Below are positions 25,469 through 34,781 of a stretch of DNA of 57,356 nucleotides, piece by piece; position 1 is the first letter of the stretch; each line of letters starts with the position of its first letter. The translations under genes were made by a program, and so were the position numbers. The DNA lies in contig JABDAO010000008.1 of assembly GCA_013289095.1 (NCBI GenBank), positions 1 through 57,356 of the forward strand. Reading direction: 5' to 3'. The notes beneath the pieces were generated by a model. The model searched no databases. It was not told where the DNA came from and saw only the letters and a list, made by a program, of their open reading frames with translations. The DNA comes from Bacteroidota bacterium (GTDB lineage Bacteria > Bacteroidota > Bacteroidia > Palsa-965).

Positions 25469-25894
25469 TTAAGAGGCATTAAGTTTGAATGCCAGGGCAT
25501 CCATTTTCATTTGTTTGATCATGCTTACCAACCCGTTTGCACGGGTAGGCGAGAGGTGTTCTTTCAAACCGATCTGGTCTATAAATTCCAGTTTTGCATC
25601 GATTATCTCGTTGGGTGTATGCTCCGAAAGGACCCTGATCATCAGCCCTGCAATTCCCTTGGTGATGATGGCATCGCTGTCGGCCCGGTACACCACGTTT
25701 TCTCCTTCGAGGGCCGAATGAAGCCATACTTTGCTTTGGCAGCCTTTGATGAGCTTGTCGTCGGTCTTCAGGTTGGGGTCGATCAGGGGCAATGATTTTC
25801 CGAGATCGATCAGGTGTTCGTATTTCCCTTCCCAGTCGCTCCCAAACAACTCAAATTCTTCGGTTATTTCCCGCTCTGTCTCTGCTATGGTCAT
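25469..25894 (-). CDS. sufE: SufE cysteine desulfuration protein
   Basis: 141 aa. SufE accepts persulfide sulfur from SufS on a conserved cysteine and passes it to SufBCD. That residue is C52 in DDKLIKGCQSKVWLH. The helical pattern and the closing NGLVSMIKQMKMDA stretch fit the family. It is separated from sufS by 196 bp holding two palindromic repeats, which is unusual inside an operon, and is 12 bp from the DUF59 gene downstream. Confidence 0.94.
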   Translation of the reverse strand: MTIAETEREITEEFELFGSDWEGKYEHLIDLGKSLPLIDPNLKTDDKLIKGCQSKVWLHSALEGENVVYRADSDAIITKGIAGLMIRVLSEHTPNEIIDAKLEFIDQIGLKEHLSPTRANGLVSMIKQMKMDALAFKLNAS

Positions 25895-25902
25895 TGTGTG
25901 CT

Positions 25903-26055
25903 ACAAACGTTCTGTTACAGACATACAGCTCCGGAGGAGCTGTACAGCCAATTGTTAATGAACCTAATCGTTTTTTATAAAAACGTTCAGTTACAGACAT
26001 GCAACTCCTTCGGAGCTGGACGCCATTTACGGATGAACGAAATCGGGTTCTAAAT
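25903..26055. repeat. Tandem pair of 76-bp palindromic repeats between sufS and sufE
   Basis: Copy 1 at 25903-25978 and copy 2 at 25979-26055 share AACGTTC, GTTACAGACAT and a CAGCTCC-GGAGCTG type hairpin (perfect in copy 1: ACAGCTCCGGAGGAGCTGT). Located inside the SUF operon, where it could affect mRNA processing or expression downstream of sufS. Confidence 0.8.
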
Positions 26056-26090
26056 ACAAACATTTATTCCGCTCAAGCCGATACGGATTC

Positions 26091-27356
26091 CTAAATCAAC
26101 ATTTTCACTGCTTTACGCACCGCCTGTTCTAATTTATCCACTTCTTCCATTGTATTGTAAAATGCAAACGAGGCCCTTACGGTTCCCGGAATGCCAAAGC
26201 GTGCCATCAGCGGTTGAGTACAATGATGGCCTGTTCTGACGGCTATGCCTTGCTGATCGAGCAAGGTGCCTATATCCATGGGGTGGGTGCCATCTATTAC
26301 AAACGAAAGCACAGATGCCTTGCCGGGCGCGGTACCGATGATGCGCAAGCCCGGTATGGCTTGCAGCTGCGGGGTGGCATAGGCCAGCAACGCATGTTCG
26401 TGGGATGCAATGGCATCGAGCCCTATCGTGTTGATATAATCGAGGGCCACAGCCAGGCCTATGCCTCCTGCTATATGCGGAGTGCCGGCTTCGAATTTAA
26501 GGGGCAGATCGGCATATTCGGTCTTGGCAAAGGTCACGGTCTTGATTGTGCCGCCTCCAACCTGATAGGGGGGCATTTCATTCAGCCATTTTTCTTTTCC
26601 GTAAAGAATGCCAACGCCAGTGGGGCCAAATGTTTTATGCGCACTGAAACAATAAAAATCGGCATCGAGGTCTTGCACATCCACATGCATGTGAGGCACA
26701 GCCTGGGCTCCGTCTATCAATACGGCCGTACCGTTGGCATGTGCAAGCCGTATGAGTTCTTTAACGGGGTTGATGGTGCCGAGCGTGTTGGATACATGGG
26801 TGCAGGCAAAGAGTTTTGTTTTCTTGCCAAGGAGTATCCCGAACGCAATCAGATCCAATGCTCCGTTTTCGGTAACGGGAACCACTTTCAGCACAGCCCC
26901 CTGTTCTTCGCAAAACTGCTGCCAGGGGAGGATATTGCTGTGGTGTTCCATTTCGGTGATGAGTATTTCATCGCCGGAGGTGATAAAACGTTTGCCAAAG
27001 GACGAAGCAACCAGACAGATGGCATCGGTTGTGCCCCTGGTGAAGATGATTTCATGCGCATGAAGGGCATGCAGGTGTTTCTGTATGGTTTCGCGTGCTT
27101 TTTCGTACACAACGGTAATCTCCTGGCTGAGCCGGTGTATGCCCCGGTGTATATTGCTGTTCTGGAACGAATAATAATGAGCAAGCGCATCAATCACCGC
27201 CCGGGGTTTTTGCGAGGTAGCCCCGTTATCGAGATAGATCAAGGGTTTTCCCTGGCTGCCATCTGTTGCCTGGTGTACGGTTCGGGACAGAATCGGGAAG
27301 TCGGCGCGGATGCCGGCGAGCTGGGCAGGGGTGATATGGTTGAGAAGGGTTTCCAT
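26091..27356 (-). CDS. sufS: SufS cysteine desulfurase
   Basis: 421 aa, normal length. PLP-dependent class V aminotransferase fold. The PLP lysine is K241 in FSAHKTFGPTG; MEHHSN (136-141) stacks on the cofactor; the catalytic C379 is in RTGHHCTQPLM, the type II (SufS) loop. It releases sulfur from cysteine and loads SufE. It ends 196 bp before sufE and starts 3 bp after sufD. Confidence 0.96.
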   Translation of the reverse strand: METLLNHITPAQLAGIRADFPILSRTVHQATDGSQGKPLIYLDNGATSQKPRAVIDALAHYYSFQNSNIHRGIHRLSQEITVVYEKARETIQKHLHALHAHEIIFTRGTTDAICLVASSFGKRFITSGDEILITEMEHHSNILPWQQFCEEQGAVLKVVPVTENGALDLIAFGILLGKKTKLFACTHVSNTLGTINPVKELIRLAHANGTAVLIDGAQAVPHMHVDVQDLDADFYCFSAHKTFGPTGVGILYGKEKWLNEMPPYQVGGGTIKTVTFAKTEYADLPLKFEAGTPHIAGGIGLAVALDYINTIGLDAIASHEHALLAYATPQLQAIPGLRIIGTAPGKASVLSFVIDGTHPMDIGTLLDQQGIAVRTGHHCTQPLMARFGIPGTVRASFAFYNTMEEVDKLEQAVRKAVKMLI

Positions 27357-27359
27357 CTG

Positions 27360-28688
27360 TTAATGCGTCAAACGCTTTTCGATCAGTTCTTCGACCTGGG
27401 TGCGGAGGGCTTCGATACGTATGGTATTGATCACATCGCGGGTAAAGGCAAACATGAGCAGGGCCCTGGCGCTGTCGGCCCCGATGCCGCGTGCACGGAG
27501 GTAAAACAAGGCATCTTCATCGAGCTGTCCGGTGGATGAGCCATGCGAGCATTTTACATCGTCGGCATAGATCTCGAGCTGGGGCTTGGTGTTCATGCCG
27601 GCATCGTCGCTCAGGAGCATGTTTTTTGAACTCTGGTAGGCATTGGTTTTTTGTGCGTCTGGGCGTACATAGATCTTGCCGTTGAACACGCCGGTAGATT
27701 TATCGTCGAGTATGCCCCGGTAAAGCTGGTTGCTTTCGCAATTGGGTTTACGATGGTCAACAAGCGTGTGGTTATCTACATGCTGGTGGTTGTTGAGGAT
27801 AAACAACCCGTTTAGATGGGTCTCGCACTGTTCGGCATCGGCCACAATAGTGAGGTTGTTGCGTATCCAGTTTCCGCTCAGGCTCACGGTATGCGTATCG
27901 AAATGCGATTGTTCGTCCTGATAAACCTGGGTGGTGCTTATCAGGCTCAGGTTTTTGCAGTGATCCTGTATCTTATAAAAAAGCATTGTTGAACCCGAAC
28001 CTACGCGGATTTCGGTAAGCGCATTGCAGAGCGTTTGTTCGGCCTTGCCGATGGCAATAAAATTTTCGATTACCTGTATGGCTGAATTTCTTCCAACCTG
28101 TATCAGTATGCGGGGGTTGACAAGCTCCGCACCTTCGGCGGTAACGATGTTCAGGATATGTATCGGTTTTTCGATGCGGGCATTGTTTGGCACCTGGATG
28201 AAGACCACATCCCTGAATGCAGCTGTATTGAGTGCAATGAAGGGGTCGGCGGTAATGAGGGCATCGGCCCCAAAGTGTTTTTGGAAAACGGCCGAAGGCG
28301 TTTCTTCGAGTGATGCCAGATCATGAAGCTGCAGGGCAGGCGTACCTTTTAGCTCGTCTGATAATTCGCGTGAAAGCTTTCCGTCAATAATCGTGATGAG
28401 AAAGGCATCCATGCCGGGAACGAGAAAGGGGGTAAGATCGTTGCGGGTGAGCGAATGGGTGCTTGCCGGAAAAGAACGCCCGGTGCGGAACAGGGCAGCC
28501 ACGGGCGAATATTTATATTCTTCGTTCTTGCGTTCGGGCAAACCCTGCAAACGGAAGCTTTTCAGGGCCTTGCGGCGTATGAACCTGATCTGTTCATTGC
28601 CTGCCAGGGTGGTCTGTAAAACATCCAGCTCTGGAAGGAGTACGGCTCCGGGAGTGATTTTTTCGGCGATGGTGGTGGAGGTGTTCAT
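27360..28688 (-). CDS. sufD: SufD scaffold subunit
   Basis: 442 aa. Pairs with SufB and SufC in the SufBC2D complex that builds Fe-S clusters. The C-terminal half has the right-handed beta-helix pattern. ADDVKCSHGSSTGQLDEDALFYLRARG contains the conserved His382 used at the SufB-SufD interface. It lies 3 bp upstream of sufS and 29 bp downstream of sufC. Confidence 0.95.
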   Translation of the reverse strand: MNTSTTIAEKITPGAVLLPELDVLQTTLAGNEQIRFIRRKALKSFRLQGLPERKNEEYKYSPVAALFRTGRSFPASTHSLTRNDLTPFLVPGMDAFLITIIDGKLSRELSDELKGTPALQLHDLASLEETPSAVFQKHFGADALITADPFIALNTAAFRDVVFIQVPNNARIEKPIHILNIVTAEGAELVNPRILIQVGRNSAIQVIENFIAIGKAEQTLCNALTEIRVGSGSTMLFYKIQDHCKNLSLISTTQVYQDEQSHFDTHTVSLSGNWIRNNLTIVADAEQCETHLNGLFILNNHQHVDNHTLVDHRKPNCESNQLYRGILDDKSTGVFNGKIYVRPDAQKTNAYQSSKNMLLSDDAGMNTKPQLEIYADDVKCSHGSSTGQLDEDALFYLRARGIGADSARALLMFAFTRDVINTIRIEALRTQVEELIEKRLTH

Positions 28689-28717
28689 AATGCTATCCTG
28701 ATCATGGGAGGAGCGTA

Positions 28718-29482
28718 TTAGGCTTCAACCTGTTGACTCAATTCTTTTTTTATCCAGTCGTACCCTTTTTCTTCGAGTTCGAGCGCCAGTTCCTTGGTGC
28801 CCGATTTTACGATCCTTCCTTCGTACATGACATGTACAAAATCGGGGACGATGTATTCGAGCAAACGCTGATAGTGGGTGATGACAATAAACGAACGGTT
28901 GTCTGAACGGAGTTTGTTCACCCCGTTAGCTACAATGCGCAAGGCATCGATGTCCAGACCGCTGTCGGTCTCATCCAGGATGGCGAGTGCAGGTTCGAGC
29001 ACAGCCATCTGGAAGATTTCATTCCGTTTTTTCTCACCACCCGAAAAACCTTCGTTTACACTGCGGTTGGCAAGTGTTACCTGCAATTCGACCAGGGCCT
29101 GTTTTTCTTTTACGAGTTTTAAAAAGTCTTTGGCTTCCATGGGCGGCAGGCCTTTGTACTGACGGATTTCGGCAATGGCGGTTTTCAGGAAATTGATATT
29201 GCTCACACCGGGTATTTCTACCGGGTATTGAAAGGCAAGAAACAAACCTTCGCGTGCACGGTCTTCGGGCGAGAGATCGAGCAGGTCTTTTCCGGCAAAA
29301 AGTACCTCTCCATCGGTCACGGTATATTCGGGTTTGCCGGCAAGCACATTGGCCAGGGTGCTTTTTCCCGAACCGTTGGGGCCCATGATGGCATGTACTT
29401 CGCCTGGTTTTACCGAGAGGTTGAACCCTTTGAGGATCTCTTTGTCGGCTATTCCTGCTTTTAAATTTTTAATGGTTAGCAT
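28718..29482 (-). CDS. sufC: SufC ATPase
   Basis: 254 aa ABC-type ATPase. Walker A is GPNGSGKST (34-42); the Q-loop is in [11 protein letters not shown]; the signature is [11 protein letters not shown] (146-156); Walker B plus the SufC-typical ending is [19 protein letters not shown] hydrolysis drives conformational change of SufBC2D. Flanked by sufB (42 bp) and sufD (29 bp). Confidence 0.97.
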   Translation of the reverse strand: MLTIKNLKAGIADKEILKGFNLSVKPGEVHAIMGPNGSGKSTLANVLAGKPEYTVTDGEVLFAGKDLLDLSPEDRAREGLFLAFQYPVEIPGVSNINFLKTAIAEIRQYKGLPPMEAKDFLKLVKEKQALVELQVTLANRSVNEGFSGGEKKRNEIFQMAVLEPALAILDETDSGLDIDALRIVANGVNKLRSDNRSFIVITHYQRLLEYIVPDFVHVMYEGRIVKSGTKELALELEEKGYDWIKKELSQQVEA

Positions 29483-29524
29483 AGTAGATGTTTATTCTTT
29501 AGGGTGTGATGAGGTACGTTGAGT

Positions 29525-30985
29525 TTAGCCTACAGATCCTTCGAGACTGATGGCAAGCAGTTTTTGGGCTTCGACGGCAAACTCCATGGGCAGCTGGTTG
29601 AGCACTTCTTTGCAATAGCCGTTTACGATCAGGGCCACGGCTTTTTCGGTCTCGATGCCACGCTGGTTGCAGTAAAAAATCTGGTCTTCGCCTATCTTGG
29701 AGGTGGTGGCTTCGTGTTCAACAATGGCGGTTTTGTCTTTGATCTCGATATACGGAAAGGTATGAGCCCCGCATTTATCGCCCATCAGCAACGAGTCGCA
29801 TTGGCTGTGGTTACGTGCATTGGTAGCGCCTTTGGCAATACGTACCAGGCCCCTGTAGCTGTTGTTGCTAAAGCCTGCCGAGATGCCTTTGGAGATGATG
29901 GTGCTGCGTGTGTTACGGCCCAGATGTATCATCTTGGTGCCGGTATCGGCCTGTTGTTTGTTGTTGGTCACGGCAACCGAATAAAAGGCGCCTACCGAGT
30001 TGTTTCCTTTGAGGATCACCGATGGGTATTTCCAGGTAATGGCCGAACCGGTTTCGACCTGTGTCCACGAAATCTTTGAATTATCGCCCAGACAGATGCC
30101 GCGTTTGGTGACGAAATTGTAGATGCCGCCCTTGCCTTCTTTATCGCCGGGGTACCAGTTTTGAACGGTGCTGTATTTTACTTCGGCATCTTTATGGGTG
30201 ATGATCTCCACCACGGCAGCATGAAGCTGGTTTTCATCGCGCATCGGGGCGGTGCAGCCTTCGAGGTAACTCACATAAGCGCCCTCGTCGGCCACGATCA
30301 GGGTACGTTCAAACTGACCGGTACCCGAGGTGTTGATGCGGAAATAGGTGCTGAGCTCCATAGGGCAACGTACACCTTTGGGGATATAACAGAACGACCC
30401 GTCGCTGAATACGGCTGCGTTGAGTGCTGCATAATAATTGTCGGTATAGGGCACCACCGAACCCATGTATTGTTTGATCAGTTCTGGGTGTTCTTGTACG
30501 GCTTCGCTGAAGGAGCAGAAAATGATGCCTTTTTCGGCCAGGGTTTCCTTAAAGGTGGTTTTTACCGAAACACTGTCGATCACTGCATCAACGGCAATGG
30601 TCGACTGTACACCGCTGAGCCGTTTTTGTTCTTCGAGCGAGATGCCGAGTTTGGCAAAGGTGGCCAGCAGTTCGGGATCTACTTCATCCAGGCTTTTGAG
30701 TTCCTTGTTCTTTTTGGGAGCGGCATAATAGATAATGTCCTGGAAATCAATCCTGGGATATTCAATATGTGCCCAATGCCGGGGTTCTTCGAGGGTGAGC
30801 CAGTATCTAAAGGCTTTTAACCTCAACTCAAGCATCCACTCCGGTTCGTTCTTTTTGTTGGAAATGAACCGTACGGTACCCTCATCCAGGCCCTTGGGCG
30901 CTGTTTCGGTTTCAATATCCGAACTGAAACCGTATTTGTATTCGGTTCCGGTTATCTCTTCTAACAGTTGATTCTCTTTTGACAT
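29525..30985 (-). CDS. sufB: SufB scaffold subunit
   Basis: 486 aa. Central Fe-S assembly scaffold. Typical motifs are [57 protein letters not shown] and [18 protein letters not shown] in its local variant (HLGRNTRS). C439 in [13 protein letters not shown] matches the conserved active cysteine. Second gene of the operon, 63 bp after sufA. Confidence 0.97.
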   Translation of the reverse strand: MSKENQLLEEITGTEYKYGFSSDIETETAPKGLDEGTVRFISNKKNEPEWMLELRLKAFRYWLTLEEPRHWAHIEYPRIDFQDIIYYAAPKKNKELKSLDEVDPELLATFAKLGISLEEQKRLSGVQSTIAVDAVIDSVSVKTTFKETLAEKGIIFCSFSEAVQEHPELIKQYMGSVVPYTDNYYAALNAAVFSDGSFCYIPKGVRCPMELSTYFRINTSGTGQFERTLIVADEGAYVSYLEGCTAPMRDENQLHAAVVEIITHKDAEVKYSTVQNWYPGDKEGKGGIYNFVTKRGICLGDNSKISWTQVETGSAITWKYPSVILKGNNSVGAFYSVAVTNNKQQADTGTKMIHLGRNTRSTIISKGISAGFSNNSYRGLVRIAKGATNARNHSQCDSLLMGDKCGAHTFPYIEIKDKTAIVEHEATTSKIGEDQIFYCNQRGIETEKAVALIVNGYCKEVLNQLPMEFAVEAQKLLAISLEGSVG

Positions 30986-31048
30986 GGGGTGCAGGCTGAA
31001 CTAGATGCGTGGTATGGCTGTGATCGGTACTGACTCTATATACAGGCG

Positions 31049-31375
31049 CTAAACAGAAAAACTTTCGCCGCAACCGCAGGTTCTCGAAGCATTGGGGTTA
31101 TTAAAGACAAAACCCTTGCCGTTAAGTCCGCCCGAAAAATCGAGTTCGGTGCCGACCAGGTACAAAAAGCTTTTTTTGTCGACTACAATACGAATGCCTT
31201 TGTCCTCAAAAACCTGATCGCCGTCTTTCAGGATATGATCGAATTCAAGTTTGTAGGAAAGCCCCGAACACCCCCCACCTTCTACACCAACCCGTATGAA
31301 GGAATCGGCCGGTTTATGCTCTTCGTGAATAAGGCTGATAGCCCTTTGTTTTGCGTTTTCGGAGACCGTGATCAT
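31049..31375 (-). CDS. sufA: HesB/IscA-type A-type carrier (SufA-like)
   Basis: 108 aa. The three cluster-binding cysteines of A-type carriers are present: C36 in GGGCSGLSYKL, and C100 and C102 in TCGCGESFSV. It transfers assembled clusters to apoproteins. First gene of the SUF operon, with its own promoter-like boxes about 70 bp upstream. Confidence 0.94.
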   Translation of the reverse strand: MITVSENAKQRAISLIHEEHKPADSFIRVGVEGGGCSGLSYKLEFDHILKDGDQVFEDKGIRIVVDKKSFLYLVGTELDFSGGLNGKGFVFNNPNASRTCGCGESFSV

Positions 31376-31444
31376 GGCTGTATGGTTTTGAGTATCAGTA
31401 GTATTAGGCCCTTATCTTTATTTAGAATAAATCTAAACTCAAGA

Positions 31445-31476
31445 CAAAATTACCTAAAATTAGCATGTCTGGCAAA
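31445..31476 (-). promoter_or_regulatory. Promoter of the SUF operon
   Basis: On the minus strand, TTTG (31473-31476), 20 bp, then TAATTTTG (31445-31452). This matches the Bacteroidota -33/-7 consensus TTTG-N19-21-TAnnTTTG. It lies about 70 bp before the sufA start. No recognisable Fe-S regulator site was seen. Confidence 0.65.
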
Positions 31477-31767
31477 TAATCCCGCATTATACATCAGAAG
31501 CAGGCATTCACGCTCAAAAGGCCAGCAGCACAACGAACCCGCTGGATAACCCAAATGTCACGCGCTAATCCTAACACACTGTGCATTAGCATACAAGCCA
31601 TCTGATGCACAAGCTGGGATAAATAGGCGTAAATGGGGGTGTTGTTTGTCTGGATAGAACTGAATGCAGCAGAGGGATACCGATTTGGACGAAAAGGGGT
31701 GCTTTTTTCGGATCTTCTATGTCTGTGCACAGAAAGAGCCGGATACGCATCCGAAGGCTGTTTTTGC

Positions 31768-31775
31768 TACTTTTG
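31768..31775 (+). promoter_or_regulatory. -7 box upstream of the GT-C membrane protein
   Basis: TACTTTTG, an exact TAnnTTTG match ending 19 bp before the ATG at 31795. A weak -33 only. It supports the chosen start. Confidence 0.5.
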
Positions 31776-31794
31776 TTGACTTCAGAAAATTTCC

Positions 31795-33495
31795 ATGGCC
31801 AAAACAAGCACGATTGAGAAAAAGCAGGCAAAGACCAGCTTGAAGACAAGCCCGGCATCGATCTTCGAACGTATGGAAGGCTGGTTTGAACGGAACGACA
31901 AAACGGTGTTCTATGCCTTTTGTGTGCTTTGCGGCTTTGTTTCGGTGATCCTGTTTAACGCCCGTATCAGCGAAGGGGGCGATGACTCAACCTATATCCT
32001 GGCAGGCTGGGAGTATTCACAACACTTTTTTCACTACTTCTATACCTTTAATGCTCCGCTGTACCCGCTTTTTCTGAGTTTGCCCATCAAGCTCTTTGGG
32101 GTGAATATCCTGCTGCTTAAATTTTTGTCGCTGCCCATGCAATTCTTTGGGATCGTGTTTTTTTACAAAGCCTTCGCCAAACGCATGCCTTATCTGGTGC
32201 TTTTTCCGGTCTTGTTTTTTATTGCAGCCAATTCAACCTTGCAGTATTACTCAAGCCAGACTTATAACGAGAGTTTTTACATGTTCTGGCAGGGGCTTTT
32301 CTTCCTGAGCTTTGTAAAACTCTGGGATGCCTTGAATTCTGACAACAACACGTTTAAAGACACCTGGAAACGATGGCTGGGTTTTGGAGTGCTGACCTTG
32401 ATCCTGACCTTGACAAAGAATGTGGCTATTGTGTTGGTGGCTGTGATCCCGTTTTTCTTCCTGGTCCAGAGAAAATGGAAGGATGCCGTTTACTCTCTGG
32501 CCTCTTTTGGCGTGGTAAAGGTGGTTTTTGAAGCGCTCAAACGGGTGTTGTGGGGAAGTGTTGCAAAGGCCCAGTTTCAGAACCAGGGCAATGTGCTGAT
32601 GTTGAAAGACCCCTATGATGCCACGAAGGGTAACGATGATCTGTCTGGTTTCGTAGGCAGGTTTTTTGACAATTGCAATATCTATCTTTCCAAACGCTTT
32701 TTTCAGATCATCGGTTTTCGCGATCCGGAGAATATAGAACTCTATAAGGAACTGGCATTCCTGGTGGTGATCCTGGCTTTGATCGGGCTGGTGATGATCA
32801 TACGCTCGAAAAACAAACTGTTGTTGTTTGCTTCGCTCTATGCGCTCTCAACGCTTGCCGCAACCTTTGTGGCCCTGCAAACGCGCTGGGACCAGCCCCG
32901 TCTGATCATTACCCAGATGCCGTTTCTGGTGCTCATCATTTTCTATGCGTTTTATTCGTTTGTAAAAAAAGGAGGGTTTGCCCAAAACCTCTATCTCTGT
33001 CTGGTGCTTATTTTCTCTTTTTCGTTGATCAGCACTACGCTCAAACAAAGCGCGAAAAATCTTCCTGCCCTTGGCAAGAACCTGCGGGGTGATATGTATT
33101 ACGGCTTTACACCCGATTGGGTCAATTTTTTAAAGATGAGCCGCTGGTGTACAGACAGCCTGCCCGAGAATACGTTGGTGGCCAGCCGGAAAGCGCCTAT
33201 GTCGTTTATCTATGGAAAAGGAAAGAAGTTTTATCCGGTCTACAAAGTCCTTTTCTATGATACTGCCACCCACCAGTCGAATCCCGATTCGGTGCTTGCA
33301 CTCTTTAAGAGAGATAAGGTAACCCACATGCTCATTGCCAGTCTGCGTATGGATCCGGCACGAAACAGCGGGAATGTCATCAATACCCTTCACAACATCA
33401 TACAGCCTATCATGACCAAATATCCGGAAAAGGTGATCCTGGTGCATCAGGAAGGGGAGGTGGAGCCTTCGCAACTGTATGAAATACGGCAGTAG
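31795..33495 (+). CDS. GT-C-fold glycosyltransferase-like membrane protein (GT39/ArnT-like)
   Basis: 566 aa. A basic cytoplasmic N terminus is followed by a membrane helix at 37-55. A loop then carries the acidic pair D63-D64 in ISEGGDDSTYI, the position of the catalytic Asp in lipid-linked-sugar-dependent GT-C enzymes. YTFNAPLYPLFLSLP follows. About ten more helices run to about residue 420, and then there is a soluble C-terminal domain. The donor and acceptor are unknown. Followed downstream by methyltransferase and GT2 genes on the same strand, suggesting a glycan assembly group. Confidence 0.82.
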   Translation: MAKTSTIEKKQAKTSLKTSPASIFERMEGWFERNDKTVFYAFCVLCGFVSVILFNARISEGGDDSTYILAGWEYSQHFFHYFYTFNAPLYPLFLSLPIKLFGVNILLLKFLSLPMQFFGIVFFYKAFAKRMPYLVLFPVLFFIAANSTLQYYSSQTYNESFYMFWQGLFFLSFVKLWDALNSDNNTFKDTWKRWLGFGVLTLILTLTKNVAIVLVAVIPFFFLVQRKWKDAVYSLASFGVVKVVFEALKRVLWGSVAKAQFQNQGNVLMLKDPYDATKGNDDLSGFVGRFFDNCNIYLSKRFFQIIGFRDPENIELYKELAFLVVILALIGLVMIIRSKNKLLLFASLYALSTLAATFVALQTRWDQPRLIITQMPFLVLIIFYAFYSFVKKGGFAQNLYLCLVLIFSFSLISTTLKQSAKNLPALGKNLRGDMYYGFTPDWVNFLKMSRWCTDSLPENTLVASRKAPMSFIYGKGKKFYPVYKVLFYDTATHQSNPDSVLALFKRDKVTHMLIASLRMDPARNSGNVINTLHNIIQPIMTKYPEKVILVHQEGEVEPSQLYEIRQ

Positions 33496-33551
33496 AGAAA
33501 GAGAAAGAAAAAGAAAAACAGAAAGAGGAACAGGAAGAAAACAGGAAACCG
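33493..33551 (+). other. Polypurine tract after the GT-C gene
   Basis: Nearly all A/G for about 55 bp (GAGAAAGAGAAAGAAAAAG, then GAAAGAGGAACAGGAAG), starting at the stop codon. Could form a triplex or act in termination. No poly-T hairpin. Confidence 0.5.
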
Positions 33552-33600
33552 GTAGTTTGGTTTGTATGGTTGATTGTGGCACATATATAAACCCAAAATG

Positions 33601-33668
33601 AACAGTAGAAACGTAGTGCACTACTGTTCAGTGGTTTGGATTTTGTGCAGTCCCGATAGTCATCGGGA
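33601..33668. terminator. Stem-loops between GT-C and methyltransferase genes
   Basis: Two inverted repeats: AACAGTAG...CTACTGTT (33601-33628, with GTAGTGCACTAC inside) and TCCCGAT-AGTC-ATCGGGA (33651-33668). They lie in a 312-bp gap that otherwise shows no gene. No T-tract follows, so a terminator role is uncertain. Confidence 0.35.
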
Positions 33669-33807
33669 TGGGTTATCCCGCTGCTCCTGAGAGCTGGCGG
33701 CCCTTTCAGAGCGTTAGCCATCTTCAACTGAAAAATGCGGGATAAACGAGTTTGGCAGTGTTATTTTTTCACGGCTGGGGAGGTACCGGTCTTTAAAACA
33801 CCAGAAA

Positions 33808-34563
33808 ATGGGATTTTTACGATACAAACAAGAGTACCATCTGGATGATCCACGGGCGACATTGGCCCACAAAGAGATTATCCTGCGCAAACCATTTTTA
33901 AAACGTGTCTATCTCGATTGGTATTCGGTTTTCAAAAAAGTGGCCGATCAGTTTCCGAAAGGCAAAACGCTGGAAATAGGGTCGGGTGGCGGTTTTTTGA
34001 AGGATGTGATACCAACTGTAATCACTTCGGATATCCTGCCTCTGGAATGTTGTGAGCTGGTGTTCTCTGCCGAGGAAATGCCTTTTGCCGGGGGCGAACT
34101 CAGCGCCATCTTTATGCTGAATGTGTTTCACCATATACCCAAACCCTGGATGTTTCTCAACGAGGCGCAACGGGTGCTTGCCAAAGGCGGGAAGGTAGTG
34201 ATGATAGAACCGGCCAACAGTGTGTTCAGCCGGTTTATCTACCGTAATTTTCACCACGAACCGTTTGAGCCTGCCGGGGAATGGGAAATCCAATCGTCTG
34301 GACCCCTTTCTGATTCGAATCAGGCGCTGCCCTATATCTATTTTCAACGCGACAAGCTTAAATTCGAAAAAGAGTTTCCTCAGCTGTCTATCAAATCAAT
34401 TACGTATCATACCCCCTTCAGATACCTCCTGAGCGGTGGTGTTTCGATGCGCCCGCTGATACCTTCGTGGAGTTTTGGCTTTTTTACCGGGATGGAAAAA
34501 TTGATCTCTCCGCTTTCGCGTCAGCTGGGTATGTTTGCTACCATTGAATTAGAGAAGATCTGA
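33808..34563 (+). CDS. Class I SAM-dependent methyltransferase
   Basis: 251 aa. Rossmann-type motif I is LEIGSGGGFLKDV (55-67); the post-motif I acid is in VITSDILPL; IFMLNVFHHIPKPWMFLNEAQRVLAKGGKVVMIEPA gives motifs IV-VI. The substrate is not evident. It sits between a GT-C protein and a methyltransferase-GT2 fusion, so sugar or lipid-linked glycan methylation is a reasonable guess. The intergenic gaps (312 and 218 bp) argue against a tight operon. Confidence 0.85.
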   Translation: MGFLRYKQEYHLDDPRATLAHKEIILRKPFLKRVYLDWYSVFKKVADQFPKGKTLEIGSGGGFLKDVIPTVITSDILPLECCELVFSAEEMPFAGGELSAIFMLNVFHHIPKPWMFLNEAQRVLAKGGKVVMIEPANSVFSRFIYRNFHHEPFEPAGEWEIQSSGPLSDSNQALPYIYFQRDKLKFEKEFPQLSIKSITYHTPFRYLLSGGVSMRPLIPSWSFGFFTGMEKLISPLSRQLGMFATIELEKI

Positions 34564-34781
34564 CACGAACAGGCTGAAATCATCGCCCCCGGCGTTTGAA
34601 GCGCGGATAGGCTTGCACACAGCCAATCGTTCAGACATCCGCCCGGCAGGGGTTTGTTTGTGGATGAAAACGAGTAACAAAAGCAGACAGCTCTATGCTC
34701 TTTCACCGGTTCCGGAGCATCAGATGGAGTCAAATCCGGTAGAATTGATAATTTCGTGTTTCTAAAAATCAGCTGAATCAA

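Larger units (their letters stand above)
31376..31794. other. Divergent intergenic region between sufA and the GT-C gene
   Basis: About 420 bp. Holds the SUF promoter, a degenerate intergenic repeat (about 31478-31615: ATCCCGCATTATACATCAG, CCGCTGGATAACCC, GTGCATTAGC) related to about 22310-22470, and a promoter for the plus-strand gene. Confidence 0.5.

Noticed and set aside
26214-27539. 441-codon plus-strand frame opposite sufS
   Set aside because: Shadow frame; sufS on the minus strand has all catalytic motifs.
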